A model generated the notes under the pieces. The model was not told where the DNA came from. It was given only the letters and a program-made list of their open reading frames with translations, and did no database searches. Made by a program: the position numbers and the translations under genes. A stretch of DNA of 64,000 bases from CAYRQP01 sp964426545 (GTDB lineage Bacteria; Fermentibacterota; Fermentibacteria; Fermentibacterales; JCC-6). Where the stretch lies: positions 248,001-312,000 of the forward strand of contig CAYRQP010000001.1 of NCBI GenBank assembly GCA_964426545.1, written 5' to 3'. Below are positions 7,448 through 16,263 of the stretch, in pieces. Within the stretch, counting starts at the first letter, position 1, and each line of letters starts with the position of its first letter.

Positions 7448-9883
7448 ATGAAACTCTCAGTCTGTTTAACAATCCTCTTATCAGCAACACTCTTCGCTAA
7501 TTGGGTCGATTTCGGTATCGACGGCACCGGCCAGACCGAACTTGAGGTTCTTGAAGCCACACCGACAGGTATGGTGATTGAAATTACGATTCCCGGTGTT
7601 CAACTGATTACCGAAGATAAATTCGGAACTGATTACACTATATTCAATATCCCGGGAGCTACTGTAACTGCTTCTGCAGAAGGCTATCCGCAACTCCCTA
7701 ATATCTCTTTCCTTGCTGCACTGCCTTCCGTGCCTTCAGTTTCGTACACCATCGAAGCTCTCAGTACAGTTGTACTTGGAGAATTTACCCCTTATCCCAT
7801 GCAGCCTATTCAGCCTGACAACGCAACGGAACCGGCGCCTTTCACTATCGTACCTTCAGCATATACAGGCGGAACATATCCGGATGAACCGGTTCGAAGT
7901 ACCGTAGATGGGATACTACGCGGCGTAACAGTTGGAAGGTTCTCTGTCTGCCCGATTAGATGGGATGCTGAAACAAAACTTGCTACTGCGATTTCGAAAA
8001 TCCGTATAAGAATCGATTTCGGCGGAGTGGTGACAATAGATGAAAGACTCCACTCTCCTTTCTTCGAATCATCCTACAGACAGTTTGTGAACCATGAAGT
8101 TCTCGGTACAGATTACAATTCCGAATCCGCTTCAAGCGGTCTTACAATTGCCCGCACTATCGACGAAGCAAGAGACATTACCGAAGCAGATCTATTGATC
8201 ATTGCCGGAGATGACTTTGTCGAGACAATGATGGATGCATACCTTACAGCAAAACATGAACAGGGATACATAACTGCTGTTGTCGCTGCCGGGACATGGA
8301 CATCCGCGCAAATCAAAACCTACATTCAGGATGCTTATGAAACATGGAATATTCCGCCCTCTTTCCTTCTCATTGTCGGAGACGGCCCTGATATCCCGGC
8401 ATACCCCTCCACAACGGGCATTTACTGCGATAACAGGTACACCTGCGTGGAAGGAAGTGATTATTTTTCGGACATCTATTACGGCAGATTCTGCACTCCG
8501 ACTGATTTTTATCCCAACATCGAAAGCAAACAATTGAAATGGCAGTTCGACCCATTGACGGATGCAGATTTCTGGAATGAACTTCTCTGTGCGGGAATGC
8601 TACAGACCTACGGCGGCAACACGGCCGATAGATGGTTTCTCTTCTCCTGCGAAGCGGTTCACGATTCTTATGAAGACATCTACGGCAAAACAGCACACAG
8701 AGTCTATGTCACAGATGCAACGGTACAGCCGCCGTATTACTACCGAAACGATCTCCCGTCCGCCGGTCAGCAGGTACCTTCTGAAATTACCTTCGAAGGC
8801 ACCACTCAGAACATCATAGATGTAATCAATGACGGTGTGTTCCTTGTTCAGCACAGGGACCACGGTTCTATCAGCGGATGGGGAGACCCCGAATTCTATA
8901 TTTCCGACCTCTCTCAACTTACCAATGGAGAAGAAACTCCGGTTGTATTCAGTTTCAACTGCAGTACCGGTGAATTCAACAGCAACCTCTGTTTCGCTGA
9001 ATACCTTTCAAGAATGGACGGCGGTGCTGTTGCGACCATAGCCGCCTGTGCAACTTCCTACAGTTACTTCAACGACTACATCGTATATGGAATGTATCAG
9101 AGTTTCAATGATGACTTCGTTTCACCACCCGCCAGTTATACAAACCCAGGCGGCGGATATCTCGCAGGACAGGCAATGACAAACGGAAAACTCGAAATGC
9201 AGACAGCAGCTCCCTTCAATCCCTACGGAAGCTGGGAAGGTTATGCTGAAGATGAATGGGACCTCTTTCAGGTATTCGGAGATCCTACTATGGACCTTCG
9301 AACAGCTGTTCCTGAGGAACTGACCGTAACTGCACCTGCCGACCTTCCGCTCGGAAGCACTTCAGCGAACTTCACTGTTACCGATGATTCCGGTTTAGTA
9401 GAACAAGCTCTTGTCTGTCTTCGCAAGGAAGACGAAGGAATCTATGCCAGGGGATTGACTGACTCTCTCGGTATGATAACACTTACATTCGATTCGCTTA
9501 CATCGATATCAGAAATGCCCTGGATGGTTACTGCACATAACGGGCTTCCTTCCCGGGGAATCATCAACACAACCGGTATTGAGACAGCGAGCAGTTCATT
9601 CGTAACCTCCTTCGGGACCCCGTTTCCAAATCCGGCATCTTCGATGCTTGTATTTCCCGTTTCAATGGGAAATACTGCAAATGCCGAACTTGAGATCTTC
9701 GACCTTTCAGGTCGTATAGTCGCCACTGTTCACACCGGATATCTCGAAGCCGGCGAACATGAACTTGTATGGGACTGCACTTCTGGGGATACAACGGTAC
9801 CGTCAGGTATCTATATTGCACGGTTCACAACACCCCACACAACTCATGCCGCAAAGGTAGTACTATGGGGACAAAGGAATTAA
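7448..9883 (+). CDS. Secreted C25 (gingipain-type) cysteine peptidase with C-terminal sorting domain
   Basis: An 811-residue secreted protease. I start it at the ATG at 7448, after AAAGGA, because a Sec signal peptide follows at once (MKLSVCLTILLSATLFA, cleavage near residue 17); a longer frame from 7403 has no signal. Residues ~20-230 form a propeptide-like region; ~245-620 the C25 domain with the catalytic pair His472 (VQHRDHGS) and Cys505 (FSFNCSTGEF). The end, from PFPNPASSM to the terminal residues, is a Por/FlgD-like beta-sandwich with SGRIVATV and VPSGIYIARF, as in type IX secretion cargo. Export by a T9SS is therefore likely but no secretion gene is in this window. A hairpin repeat follows the stop. 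Confidence 0.9.
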   Translation: MKLSVCLTILLSATLFANWVDFGIDGTGQTELEVLEATPTGMVIEITIPGVQLITEDKFGTDYTIFNIPGATVTASAEGYPQLPNISFLAALPSVPSVSYTIEALSTVVLGEFTPYPMQPIQPDNATEPAPFTIVPSAYTGGTYPDEPVRSTVDGILRGVTVGRFSVCPIRWDAETKLATAISKIRIRIDFGGVVTIDERLHSPFFESSYRQFVNHEVLGTDYNSESASSGLTIARTIDEARDITEADLLIIAGDDFVETMMDAYLTAKHEQGYITAVVAAGTWTSAQIKTYIQDAYETWNIPPSFLLIVGDGPDIPAYPSTTGIYCDNRYTCVEGSDYFSDIYYGRFCTPTDFYPNIESKQLKWQFDPLTDADFWNELLCAGMLQTYGGNTADRWFLFSCEAVHDSYEDIYGKTAHRVYVTDATVQPPYYYRNDLPSAGQQVPSEITFEGTTQNIIDVINDGVFLVQHRDHGSISGWGDPEFYISDLSQLTNGEETPVVFSFNCSTGEFNSNLCFAEYLSRMDGGAVATIAACATSYSYFNDYIVYGMYQSFNDDFVSPPASYTNPGGGYLAGQAMTNGKLEMQTAAPFNPYGSWEGYAEDEWDLFQVFGDPTMDLRTAVPEELTVTAPADLPLGSTSANFTVTDDSGLVEQALVCLRKEDEGIYARGLTDSLGMITLTFDSLTSISEMPWMVTAHNGLPSRGIINTTGIETASSSFVTSFGTPFPNPASSMLVFPVSMGNTANAELEIFDLSGRIVATVHTGYLEAGEHELVWDCTSGDTTVPSGIYIARFTTPHTTHAAKVVLWGQRN

Positions 9884-9892
9884 TTGCACAAA

Positions 9893-9977
9893 GGTACCGT
9901 GACATTTAATTCGCCAATGCTAACGGGACCCGAGGAAACTGTCCCTGGGTTGAGGTAGAATTAAGTGTCATGGTACC
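9893..9977. repeat. 85-bp imperfect palindrome (REP-like hairpin)
   Basis: Arms at 9893-9912 and 9958-9977 are inverted copies with 18 of 20 positions matching; each ends in the palindrome GGTACC. Inside, GGGAC (9925-9929) can pair with GTCCC (9941-9945). It starts 9 nt after the peptidase stop and ends 19 nt before the helicase gene, as REP elements do. The arm GTACCGTGACATTTAATTC resembles, more distantly, the repeats near the RAYT gene at 19900-20913. It could also act as a transcription terminator although no T-run follows. Confidence 0.75.
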
Positions 9978-9996
9978 ATATTTTGCTTTCTGACTG

Positions 9997-12369
9997 ATGA
10001 TCACGGGTTACAACCCTGAGACGAAAACGTTTTCCGTCAGCATTACGGAACTTATTGCTTTTCGTAGATTACCCGTAACTCTTGTTCCGTCCGAAACCCC
10101 CCTTGACCTAAGAGCACGAAACCGCCTGCATTCTTCATTTCAGCGAAAACTCTGCAAAGAAGGATATGAGCGGGAAATTTCCGTCGAATATTGTCGAAAT
10201 GTCGATGGTATCAATTTCCGGATTAGCGGAAGAATCGACCTTATCAGGGAATCAGGCAACGAACTTGAAATCATAGAAGTGAAAACACTTCCCAATAATA
10301 CCGAAATGACAGTTCCCCCCACCCCGCAGGTGGGGCATCTTCTTCAACTTTGTTTCTATACTCTTGCTCTTCGGGAGAATGAGCAATGGAATAACCGCCA
10401 TCTCAAACCAACGTTAACCTACATTGTATCAGGAACAAAACCTTTGAACCGTTTCGATACGGCAATTGACATGTCTGACCCACTCATCTCAGCTGAATGG
10501 GAGCAGACACTAATCAGAATTGCAGGGATTCTCAATACTGAGGATGAACGCAGATCCGTACTGATGCTTGAACTTCAGACTTTTGCGTTTCCATATTCCA
10601 ATTTCCGTCCGGGACAGAAGCGCATGATTGACTTGAGTGTAGAGGCTGTTAATAACTCATCGAACCTGATACTTCAGGCACCAACGGGCACCGGCAAGAC
10701 TGCAGCAGTACTCACTGGAGTTATGCCCGAAGTTATCAGAAAACGTCTGGCACTATTTTTTCTTACTGCAAAGAACACGCATAAGATAATTGTACTGGAA
10801 ACTGTTGAATTGATTATTCATAATGCTCTCAACATCAGAACAATTTTCCTCACTGCGAGAGAGCAAGTGTGCTTATCGAACAACTCTTCCTGCAATCCGG
10901 TTGAGTGTCCTTTTGCTGATAAATTCGCATCACGTGTCGAGTCTTCCGGGGTGATTGAAAGGCTGTTGGACTCACTTGTAATTACGCGTGACAATCTGAT
11001 GAAAGAAGCTGAAAAGGCGGAAGTATGTCCATTTGAGCTGGGGCTTGAACTCGCGCTCCGCTGCGATGTCATAGTCTGCGATTACAATTATGCTTTCGAC
11101 CCGCATGTCTATCTTCATCGTTTCTTCGACGAGAAAACAACATCTGGGATGTGTGTGCTTCTCATCGATGAAGCCGCCAATCTTCCTGAAAGAGCCAGAG
11201 GATATTATTCTCCTGAAATTAAGCTATCGCTGATTGACCACCTTCAAAATGCCCTGTCGGAGAATATTCAGTTCACGAAACTACTCCACCCCTGGATTGA
11301 TTTATTCGATACCTGTTCCTCTCTCCTTCGCAATCAGCACTCTCTGGAAATGTCCCTTCCCGAAGACGTGATAATACCGCTGCAGGCTGTCAGATGGAAA
11401 AAAGCAATCAGTTCTCTCCCGAATCGATGGAGTGACGAACTGCGTAGTCTTGTTCGTTCGGTAAATGACTTTATCCGCATCGGCCCGGAACCCGGCGAAA
11501 GATACAAACTGCTTTTTCGCTCAGATGGTGCTGACCGGATACTTCAATGGTTCTGCATGGATCCGGCTGAACATCTTGGTGATCGGATTAAGAAATGCTA
11601 CAGCACTCTGGCTTTTTCTGCAACACTGAATCCGATTGAGTATTACAGAGAGTTGCTTGGACTCCCTGACGATGATAAGACTATCCGGGAGGAGATACCG
11701 TGGCCGTTTCCATCTGAAAGTCTTCGGGTTCTGATAGACCCAACTATCGATACAAGATATAAATATCGCATGGAAACTGCTTACATGCTTGCACAGAAAC
11801 TCTTATTAATTCATAGATCGGTTCACGGCACCTGGCTGGTTTTCTTTCCATCATATGCATATCTCGAATTGATAGCCGGAATACTCGAAGGAATGAATAT
11901 CTCTTTTATCTCGCAGGTACGAGGAATGAGTGCCGATGAAAGAATTGAGTTCATAACCCGGATTGAAACCGGCAATGAACTCGTTCTCGTGGTTTCGGGC
12001 GGCATATTCAGCGAGGGAGTCGACTTCCGCTGCAGCACTCTGAGGGGTGCCGTTGTCATAAGCCCCTCGCTGCCGGGTATCGATCTGCGGGCTGAACTTC
12101 TTCGGAAGTACTATACTGATTCAGGTCATGACGGATTTCTTCGTACAATGGCAATTCCCGGTATGACGAGGGTTATTCAGGCTGCCGGCAGACTAGTTAG
12201 AAGCAAAACTCAACGCAGAATATTGATATTGACAGGCAGGCGATTTGGCAGACCACCATACTTCGATCTTCTTCCAAAACACTGGTTCAGTGATGGGAAG
12301 ATAAATTTTCTGTCCGGTGAACTAAGTCAATTGTCGGATTTTGAATTTAACAAAGAAGGCGACGCATAA
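9997..12369 (+). CDS. XPD/Rad3-like Fe-S helicase fused to an N-terminal PD-(D/E)xK nuclease
   Basis: A 790-residue two-part protein. Residues ~50-135 look like a RecB/Cas4-type nuclease: SGRIDLI (Asp81), EIIEVKT (Glu94, Lys96) and QLCFYTL (Gln117, Tyr121). Residues ~200-770 form a superfamily 2 helicase: Walker A APTGTGKT at 228-235; four cysteines at 292, 299, 304 and 344 placed like the XPD/DinG Fe-S cluster; Walker B LLIDEAANL with Ala where DEAH has His; AFSATLNP; and QAAGRLVRS as motif VI. Cytoplasmic DNA processing or repair is likely. There is no clear ribosome site before the ATG. It lies alone on the plus strand after a repeat. Related fusions are known, but a specific pathway cannot be named. 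Confidence 0.85.
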   Translation: MITGYNPETKTFSVSITELIAFRRLPVTLVPSETPLDLRARNRLHSSFQRKLCKEGYEREISVEYCRNVDGINFRISGRIDLIRESGNELEIIEVKTLPNNTEMTVPPTPQVGHLLQLCFYTLALRENEQWNNRHLKPTLTYIVSGTKPLNRFDTAIDMSDPLISAEWEQTLIRIAGILNTEDERRSVLMLELQTFAFPYSNFRPGQKRMIDLSVEAVNNSSNLILQAPTGTGKTAAVLTGVMPEVIRKRLALFFLTAKNTHKIIVLETVELIIHNALNIRTIFLTAREQVCLSNNSSCNPVECPFADKFASRVESSGVIERLLDSLVITRDNLMKEAEKAEVCPFELGLELALRCDVIVCDYNYAFDPHVYLHRFFDEKTTSGMCVLLIDEAANLPERARGYYSPEIKLSLIDHLQNALSENIQFTKLLHPWIDLFDTCSSLLRNQHSLEMSLPEDVIIPLQAVRWKKAISSLPNRWSDELRSLVRSVNDFIRIGPEPGERYKLLFRSDGADRILQWFCMDPAEHLGDRIKKCYSTLAFSATLNPIEYYRELLGLPDDDKTIREEIPWPFPSESLRVLIDPTIDTRYKYRMETAYMLAQKLLLIHRSVHGTWLVFFPSYAYLELIAGILEGMNISFISQVRGMSADERIEFITRIETGNELVLVVSGGIFSEGVDFRCSTLRGAVVISPSLPGIDLRAELLRKYYTDSGHDGFLRTMAIPGMTRVIQAAGRLVRSKTQRRILILTGRRFGRPPYFDLLPKHWFSDGKINFLSGELSQLSDFEFNKEGDA

Positions 12370-12379
12370 CGCCGCCTTC
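12355..12379. terminator. Hairpin between convergent genes, probable bidirectional terminator
   Basis: GAAGGCG at 12355-12361 pairs with CGCCTTC at 12373-12379, with extra CG pairs inside and a CATAA loop. It overlaps the helicase stop codon. On the minus strand it is followed by TTTGTTAAATTT, moderately T-rich, and it faces the end of the lipoprotein gene. Confidence 0.55.
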
Positions 12380-12409
12380 CAAATGTTTATCCGAGATATC
12401 GAAATACTT

Positions 12410-12709
12410 CTACTCAGTTGCTTCCGGTTTCTCTTCTTCTACAACTTCTTCTTCAACAGGTTTGTCATCGACTACTTCTTCTTCGATTTCTTTGTCTTCT
12501 ACTACTTCTTCTTCGATTTCTTTGTCTTCGACTACTTCTACGACTACGTCGCCATCTTCAACTTTTTCTTCAATAGCTTCTTCAATTACTTCAGTTGAAT
12601 CAACCGCTGTAGCTTGCGAACCGGTTTCTCCGACTTCCGGTGCTTCACCGCAAGCCAATCCAAGTGTTATAAGAAACAAAGCCAGTACTCCAATCAGAAT
12701 ACCCCTCAT
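12410..12709 (-). CDS. Small lipoprotein with acidic tandem repeats
   Basis: A 99-residue protein. A signal peptide ends in the lipobox LGLAC, so Cys20 would be lipidated. The mature part is almost wholly acidic and low in complexity: from residue ~41 on it is built of near-repeats of VVEDKEIEEE, with Glu, Val and Lys/Asp only. I recognise no family. The repeats are also visible in DNA as a period of about 30 bases (12440-12560). It lies downstream of rnhC on the same strand (about 100-nt gap). A surface, spacer or ion-binding role would be a guess. Confidence 0.75.
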   Translation of the reverse strand: MRGILIGVLALFLITLGLACGEAPEVGETGSQATAVDSTEVIEEAIEEKVEDGDVVVEVVEDKEIEEEVVEDKEIEEEVVDDKPVEEEVVEEEKPEATE

Positions 12710-12810
12710 AGTAACTCCTTTCAGTTATCATAACCATAAATGAACATTTTCACTTTTTCAGTTGACTATGTTCAATCAACAATGAAATATCTTGACTATT
12801 TCTCAATCTG

Positions 12811-13722
12811 TCAAGTGTTTCTCTTAAGCCTGTCTGTATTCCTGAAATGGAGCTTGACAATGTCGCTTAAGACTTCTCTCCCGAAAGCCTGTATTATATC
12901 TCCCACGATTCCATCCGTATGAGCCCCCGAACCTGCTGATACAGGGAGATTGTACCTATTTTCAATTCTGTCGAGACTGTCGAGATAAGCATCTCTCGCC
13001 AGTATCGATGCTGCGGCAACTGCGGGATCATCTTCTCCGTGAATTCGAAGTTCAAGTCTGTACCTGCCTTTAGGAAGATGTTTTTCGATTCTCTCTTCCG
13101 GGCAAAAGCGGTCTATGACTATTCTGTCAGGAGAAATACCTGCCTGAATTATTTTCTTTATGGCAAGTCCATGCAATCCGGCAAGCATATCCAGACTGTT
13201 TTTTCCCATACTTTTCAAGCTTTGAAATTCCCTGTTGTATTCACGGGGTTCTACAGCTACCGTGGTACATGCCGAACCAAGTTCATTCCTAAGCATTCCT
13301 GCAATTTTCCGAATGGAAGAATCTTTAAGTTTCTTAGAATCACTGCACCCAATCTGCAGCAGTTTCTCAGCAGTTTCACCATCGCAGAACACAGCCCCGA
13401 CTGTCAGGGCACCCATATAATCACCTTTACCGGCTTCGTCAGTACCTATCCAGGTGCCCTCCATCGGAATGTCTGACTCTCCGCCTGATTCGAGAAGCAT
13501 CGAAATAGAGTTCAGGGATGCAGGATTACCACCTGCGGGGACAATCGAGAATCCATTCTTCTTTGAATAATAGAAGTTGAATTTACATGAAACACCGCTT
13601 CGGCTGAAAACAGCCTGAATGCCGTTGACAAGTATCTTCTCGCTTTCAAGTTTATACCCCTCACCTGCAAGGAAATCAACAACACCCGTGAAATTCATGC
13701 AAAGTTCTCCTGAAGTTTTCAT
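12811..13722 (-). CDS. rnhC: Ribonuclease HIII
   Basis: Cleaves RNA in RNA-DNA hybrids. The 303-residue length and the N-terminal TBP-like substrate-binding domain (residues ~8-85) mark it as RNase HIII rather than HII. The catalytic domain opens with WIGTDEAGKGDYMGALTVG (Asp-Glu-Gly-Lys), continues with SDSKKLKD and IVIDRFCPEE, and ends with AAASILARDAYLDSLD. The start may be the internal MNFTG, nine codons in. It overlaps the DUF3108 gene by 4 nt. Confidence 0.9.
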   Translation of the reverse strand: MKTSGELCMNFTGVVDFLAGEGYKLESEKILVNGIQAVFSRSGVSCKFNFYYSKKNGFSIVPAGGNPASLNSISMLLESGGESDIPMEGTWIGTDEAGKGDYMGALTVGAVFCDGETAEKLLQIGCSDSKKLKDSSIRKIAGMLRNELGSACTTVAVEPREYNREFQSLKSMGKNSLDMLAGLHGLAIKKIIQAGISPDRIVIDRFCPEERIEKHLPKGRYRLELRIHGEDDPAVAAASILARDAYLDSLDRIENRYNLPVSAGSGAHTDGIVGDIIQAFGREVLSDIVKLHFRNTDRLKRNT

Positions 13723-14540
13723 TCAGTCTCGACTCCAAAAACTGGGAATCCGGGATTCTCGACTTCAAGCGGTTCGGTTACGGTGTATTCCTCAAGTACG
13801 CAGACAATTTCTCCTATTACAATGGCACTGCGCATAAGAACAGGCATATGCCTTTCATCATTGGTCATATAGATCCATATTCTCCCCTCGTTCCTGAATA
13901 CGCCAGCAGATTCGAGTTTAGGTTCGACAAGGATGCAATCGAATGTACCGGCGGGTACCCTAATCGTCTCCTCTTCATACACTGTAATTTCCAGGGGGTA
14001 ATTTCGATTGTCAGTGTGACAATCTATGTAATATGTTTCCCCAACTTCCAGAGGTAGGGTTCTGGCAAAATACATGCAGGAAAGTACATCCAGGGCGTGA
14101 GCGGGGATTTCCATGTTTCTCTTTGTCGAATCTGTCTCTCCCGGGTAAAATACAGTCCCTGCATCCTGATTGAAGAACACCTCTTCGCTATGAGAGAAAT
14201 CGCCTTCATTCAGGTCTTTTCTGAATTCAAGCGTGTGAAACTGCACAATATCGAGCATGGCTTCGTTTGTATCATGTACTCTGAAGAAAGTATTGAATGC
14301 TGAGTTCGATTCAGCGGTTGCTGTAATCCTATATGCCATAAATCCATAGTGCGATTCAGGTCCGCTTACGCAGAGAACAGCAGTACCGGCTTTGATGATG
14401 CCGTATTCTACACTGAACTCAAGTCTTTCCCCCGGACCAAATGCTGTATTTTCAACATACCGCGGCAGATAAGGATTTTCTTCATCTGCCGCAGTGAAAA
14501 TCGTGACTGCAAGCAGCAGAAACAAGACTGTTCTTTTCAT
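13719..14540 (-). CDS. DUF3108-family exported protein
   Basis: A 273-residue protein of unknown function. I start it at the ATG at 14540 because MKRTVLFLLLAVTIFTAAD is a clear signal peptide; the longer frame adds six residues. The mature part holds the DUF3108 pattern: PGERLEFSVEYGIIKAGTA near the N-terminus, then HALDVLSCMYFARTLPLEVG and VPAGTFDCILVEPKL. DUF3108 proteins are periplasmic or outer-membrane associated beta-rich proteins seen in many FCB and proteobacterial genomes. It is translationally coupled to rnhC. Confidence 0.8.
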   Translation of the reverse strand: MKRTVLFLLLAVTIFTAADEENPYLPRYVENTAFGPGERLEFSVEYGIIKAGTAVLCVSGPESHYGFMAYRITATAESNSAFNTFFRVHDTNEAMLDIVQFHTLEFRKDLNEGDFSHSEEVFFNQDAGTVFYPGETDSTKRNMEIPAHALDVLSCMYFARTLPLEVGETYYIDCHTDNRNYPLEITVYEEETIRVPAGTFDCILVEPKLESAGVFRNEGRIWIYMTNDERHMPVLMRSAIVIGEIVCVLEEYTVTEPLEVENPGFPVFGVETE

Positions 14541-14779
14541 ATTGTCATCTCTCGTCATAGTTTAAACCCGCAACCGTAATACCGGCGTAACTGCACAATT
14601 GTTCCATTGGTGCAACTATCAGGCAGTCATATTTAGAAATATAATTATTCTATCACCTATAGTAAAAAGAGCCTGATAAAGCCGATCATCTCATTTCAAT
14701 ATTCCGTCTTTAACTGTCGACAAATGTGCCTTCGTAATGATATTGCCAATAATGACTTTTCTATGTAAGTTATGGTATG

Positions 14780-14785
14780 TATAAT
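14780..14785 (+). promoter_or_regulatory. Consensus -10 box upstream of asnS
   Basis: TATAAT at 14780-14785 lies 45 nt before the asnS start. No good -35 sits at 16-18 bp, though a TG immediately precedes the hexamer. The divergent gap 14541-14830 otherwise holds no gene that I can see. Confidence 0.4.
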
Positions 14786-14830
14786 TTTGATTAAATTCTA
14801 TTCATCACAGTTCTATTTGGGGTTGCAGTA

Positions 14831-16213
14831 ATGGTAGAACGAGACCTTATCAGAGACATTCTGGACAACGGGATTACAGGTAGCAGAGTCACTGTCTACG
14901 GCTGGGTAAAAACGGCAAGAAAAAGCAAAAGTGTTGCTTTTGCAGTTATCTTCGACGGTTCATGTCAGCAGACTCTGCAAGCAGTATTCGACCGTGATGG
15001 ATTCGATGATGCCGCTCTGGCGAGGCTGAATACCGGCACCTGCATCAGAATCACCGGCAATCTCGCTGCTTCTCCGGGTTCCGGGCAGACACTCGAACTC
15101 CATGCAGAGAGTCTGGAGATTACAGGTGAAGCAGCCAGGGATTACCCTCTTCAGAAGAAACGGCATTCCATAGAATTCCTGCGCAGTATTCCACATCTTC
15201 GACCTCGAACCAATACTTTCAGTGCTGTCTTCAGAATGAGTCATCATCTCAGTATGGCAATACACAGGTTCTTCGACGAGAACGGCTTTTTCTATATCCA
15301 TACCCCAATAATTACTGCAAGCGATGCTGAAGGTGCAGGAGAAACTTTCCAAATTACATCCCTCCCCCTATCGGATATAGAGGTGAAGAACGGTATTGTG
15401 GATTACTCCACAGACTATTTTCGCAGACAGGCTTTCCTAACGGTCAGCGGACAACTCGAAGCAGAGCCTTTTGCGCTTGCAATGGGGAAAGTCTATACAT
15501 TCGGTCCGACCTTCAGGGCGGATCCATCTGACACGCGTTTCCACTGTGCAGAATTCTGGATGATAGAGCCGGAAATGGCGTTTACCGACCTCGATGATGA
15601 TATTATTCTCATGGAGAGATTCCTAAAATTCCTGGCATCATACCTCAAAGAACGATGCCCCGAAGATATTTTATTCTTCAACAAATTCTATGAAAAGGAA
15701 TTAGACAGTAGATATAATACGATAATATCTGCTGATTTTGCCCGCATTACTTATTCTGAAGCCATCAGACTACTCAAAGATAATGCAGATGAATTTGAAG
15801 TATCTCCGGAGTGGAGCATGGACATCTCGACAGAATACGAGAAGTACCTTACAGATGTACTTTTTAAGAAGCCCGTCTTTGTTACTGATTATCCCGCATC
15901 CATTAAACCGTTTTATATGCGTCTCAATGATGATGAGAATACAGTTGCCTGCACCGACCTGCTCTTCCCTGAAGTAGGAGAACTGATCGGCGGCAGTCAA
16001 CGAGAGGAACGGTTCGAAGTTCTAACTGCAAGAGCAGAAGCCCTGGGTGTGGATTTGGACGATTATAGATGGTATTTCGACCTTAGACGCTGGGGCTCGG
16101 CTCCCCATTCAGGTTTTGGACTTGGTTTTGAGAGATTACTCATGTACTTTACCGGTATGAAGAATATTAGAGATGTTGTGCCTTTTCCCCGCTCACAGGG
16201 GAAAATGACATAA
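14831..16213 (+). CDS. asnS: Asparaginyl-tRNA synthetase
   Basis: Class II synthetase of 460 residues. Residues ~1-115 form the OB anticodon-binding fold (VTVYGWVKTARKSKSVAFAVI). The catalytic core includes HLRPRTNTFSAVFRMSHHLS, the motif 2 region FTFGPTFRADPSDTRFHCAEFWMIEPE variant around residues 225-252, and motif 3 GFGLGFERLLMYFTGMKNIRD at the end. MIEPEMAF and the lack of AspRS insertions support Asn over Asp. It is preceded by a -10 box and followed after 50 nt by the POR gene on the same strand. Confidence 0.93.
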   Translation: MVERDLIRDILDNGITGSRVTVYGWVKTARKSKSVAFAVIFDGSCQQTLQAVFDRDGFDDAALARLNTGTCIRITGNLAASPGSGQTLELHAESLEITGEAARDYPLQKKRHSIEFLRSIPHLRPRTNTFSAVFRMSHHLSMAIHRFFDENGFFYIHTPIITASDAEGAGETFQITSLPLSDIEVKNGIVDYSTDYFRRQAFLTVSGQLEAEPFALAMGKVYTFGPTFRADPSDTRFHCAEFWMIEPEMAFTDLDDDIILMERFLKFLASYLKERCPEDILFFNKFYEKELDSRYNTIISADFARITYSEAIRLLKDNADEFEVSPEWSMDISTEYEKYLTDVLFKKPVFVTDYPASIKPFYMRLNDDENTVACTDLLFPEVGELIGGSQREERFEVLTARAEALGVDLDDYRWYFDLRRWGSAPHSGFGLGFERLLMYFTGMKNIRDVVPFPRSQGKMT

Positions 16214-16263
16214 CCCGCTTAACACAATGTCAGTATTGCTGACTGAACTGAAAAGGATGGAAA

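Noticed and set aside
12430..12570. Possible CRISPR-like array from the ~30-bp periodicity
   Set aside because: The units are contiguous, without spacers, and encode the acidic repeats of a lipoprotein in frame.
12462..12743. Ser/Thr-rich plus-strand frame with repeats
   Set aside because: It is the reverse of the acidic-repeat lipoprotein; the repeats come from that gene, which has a signal peptide and lipobox.
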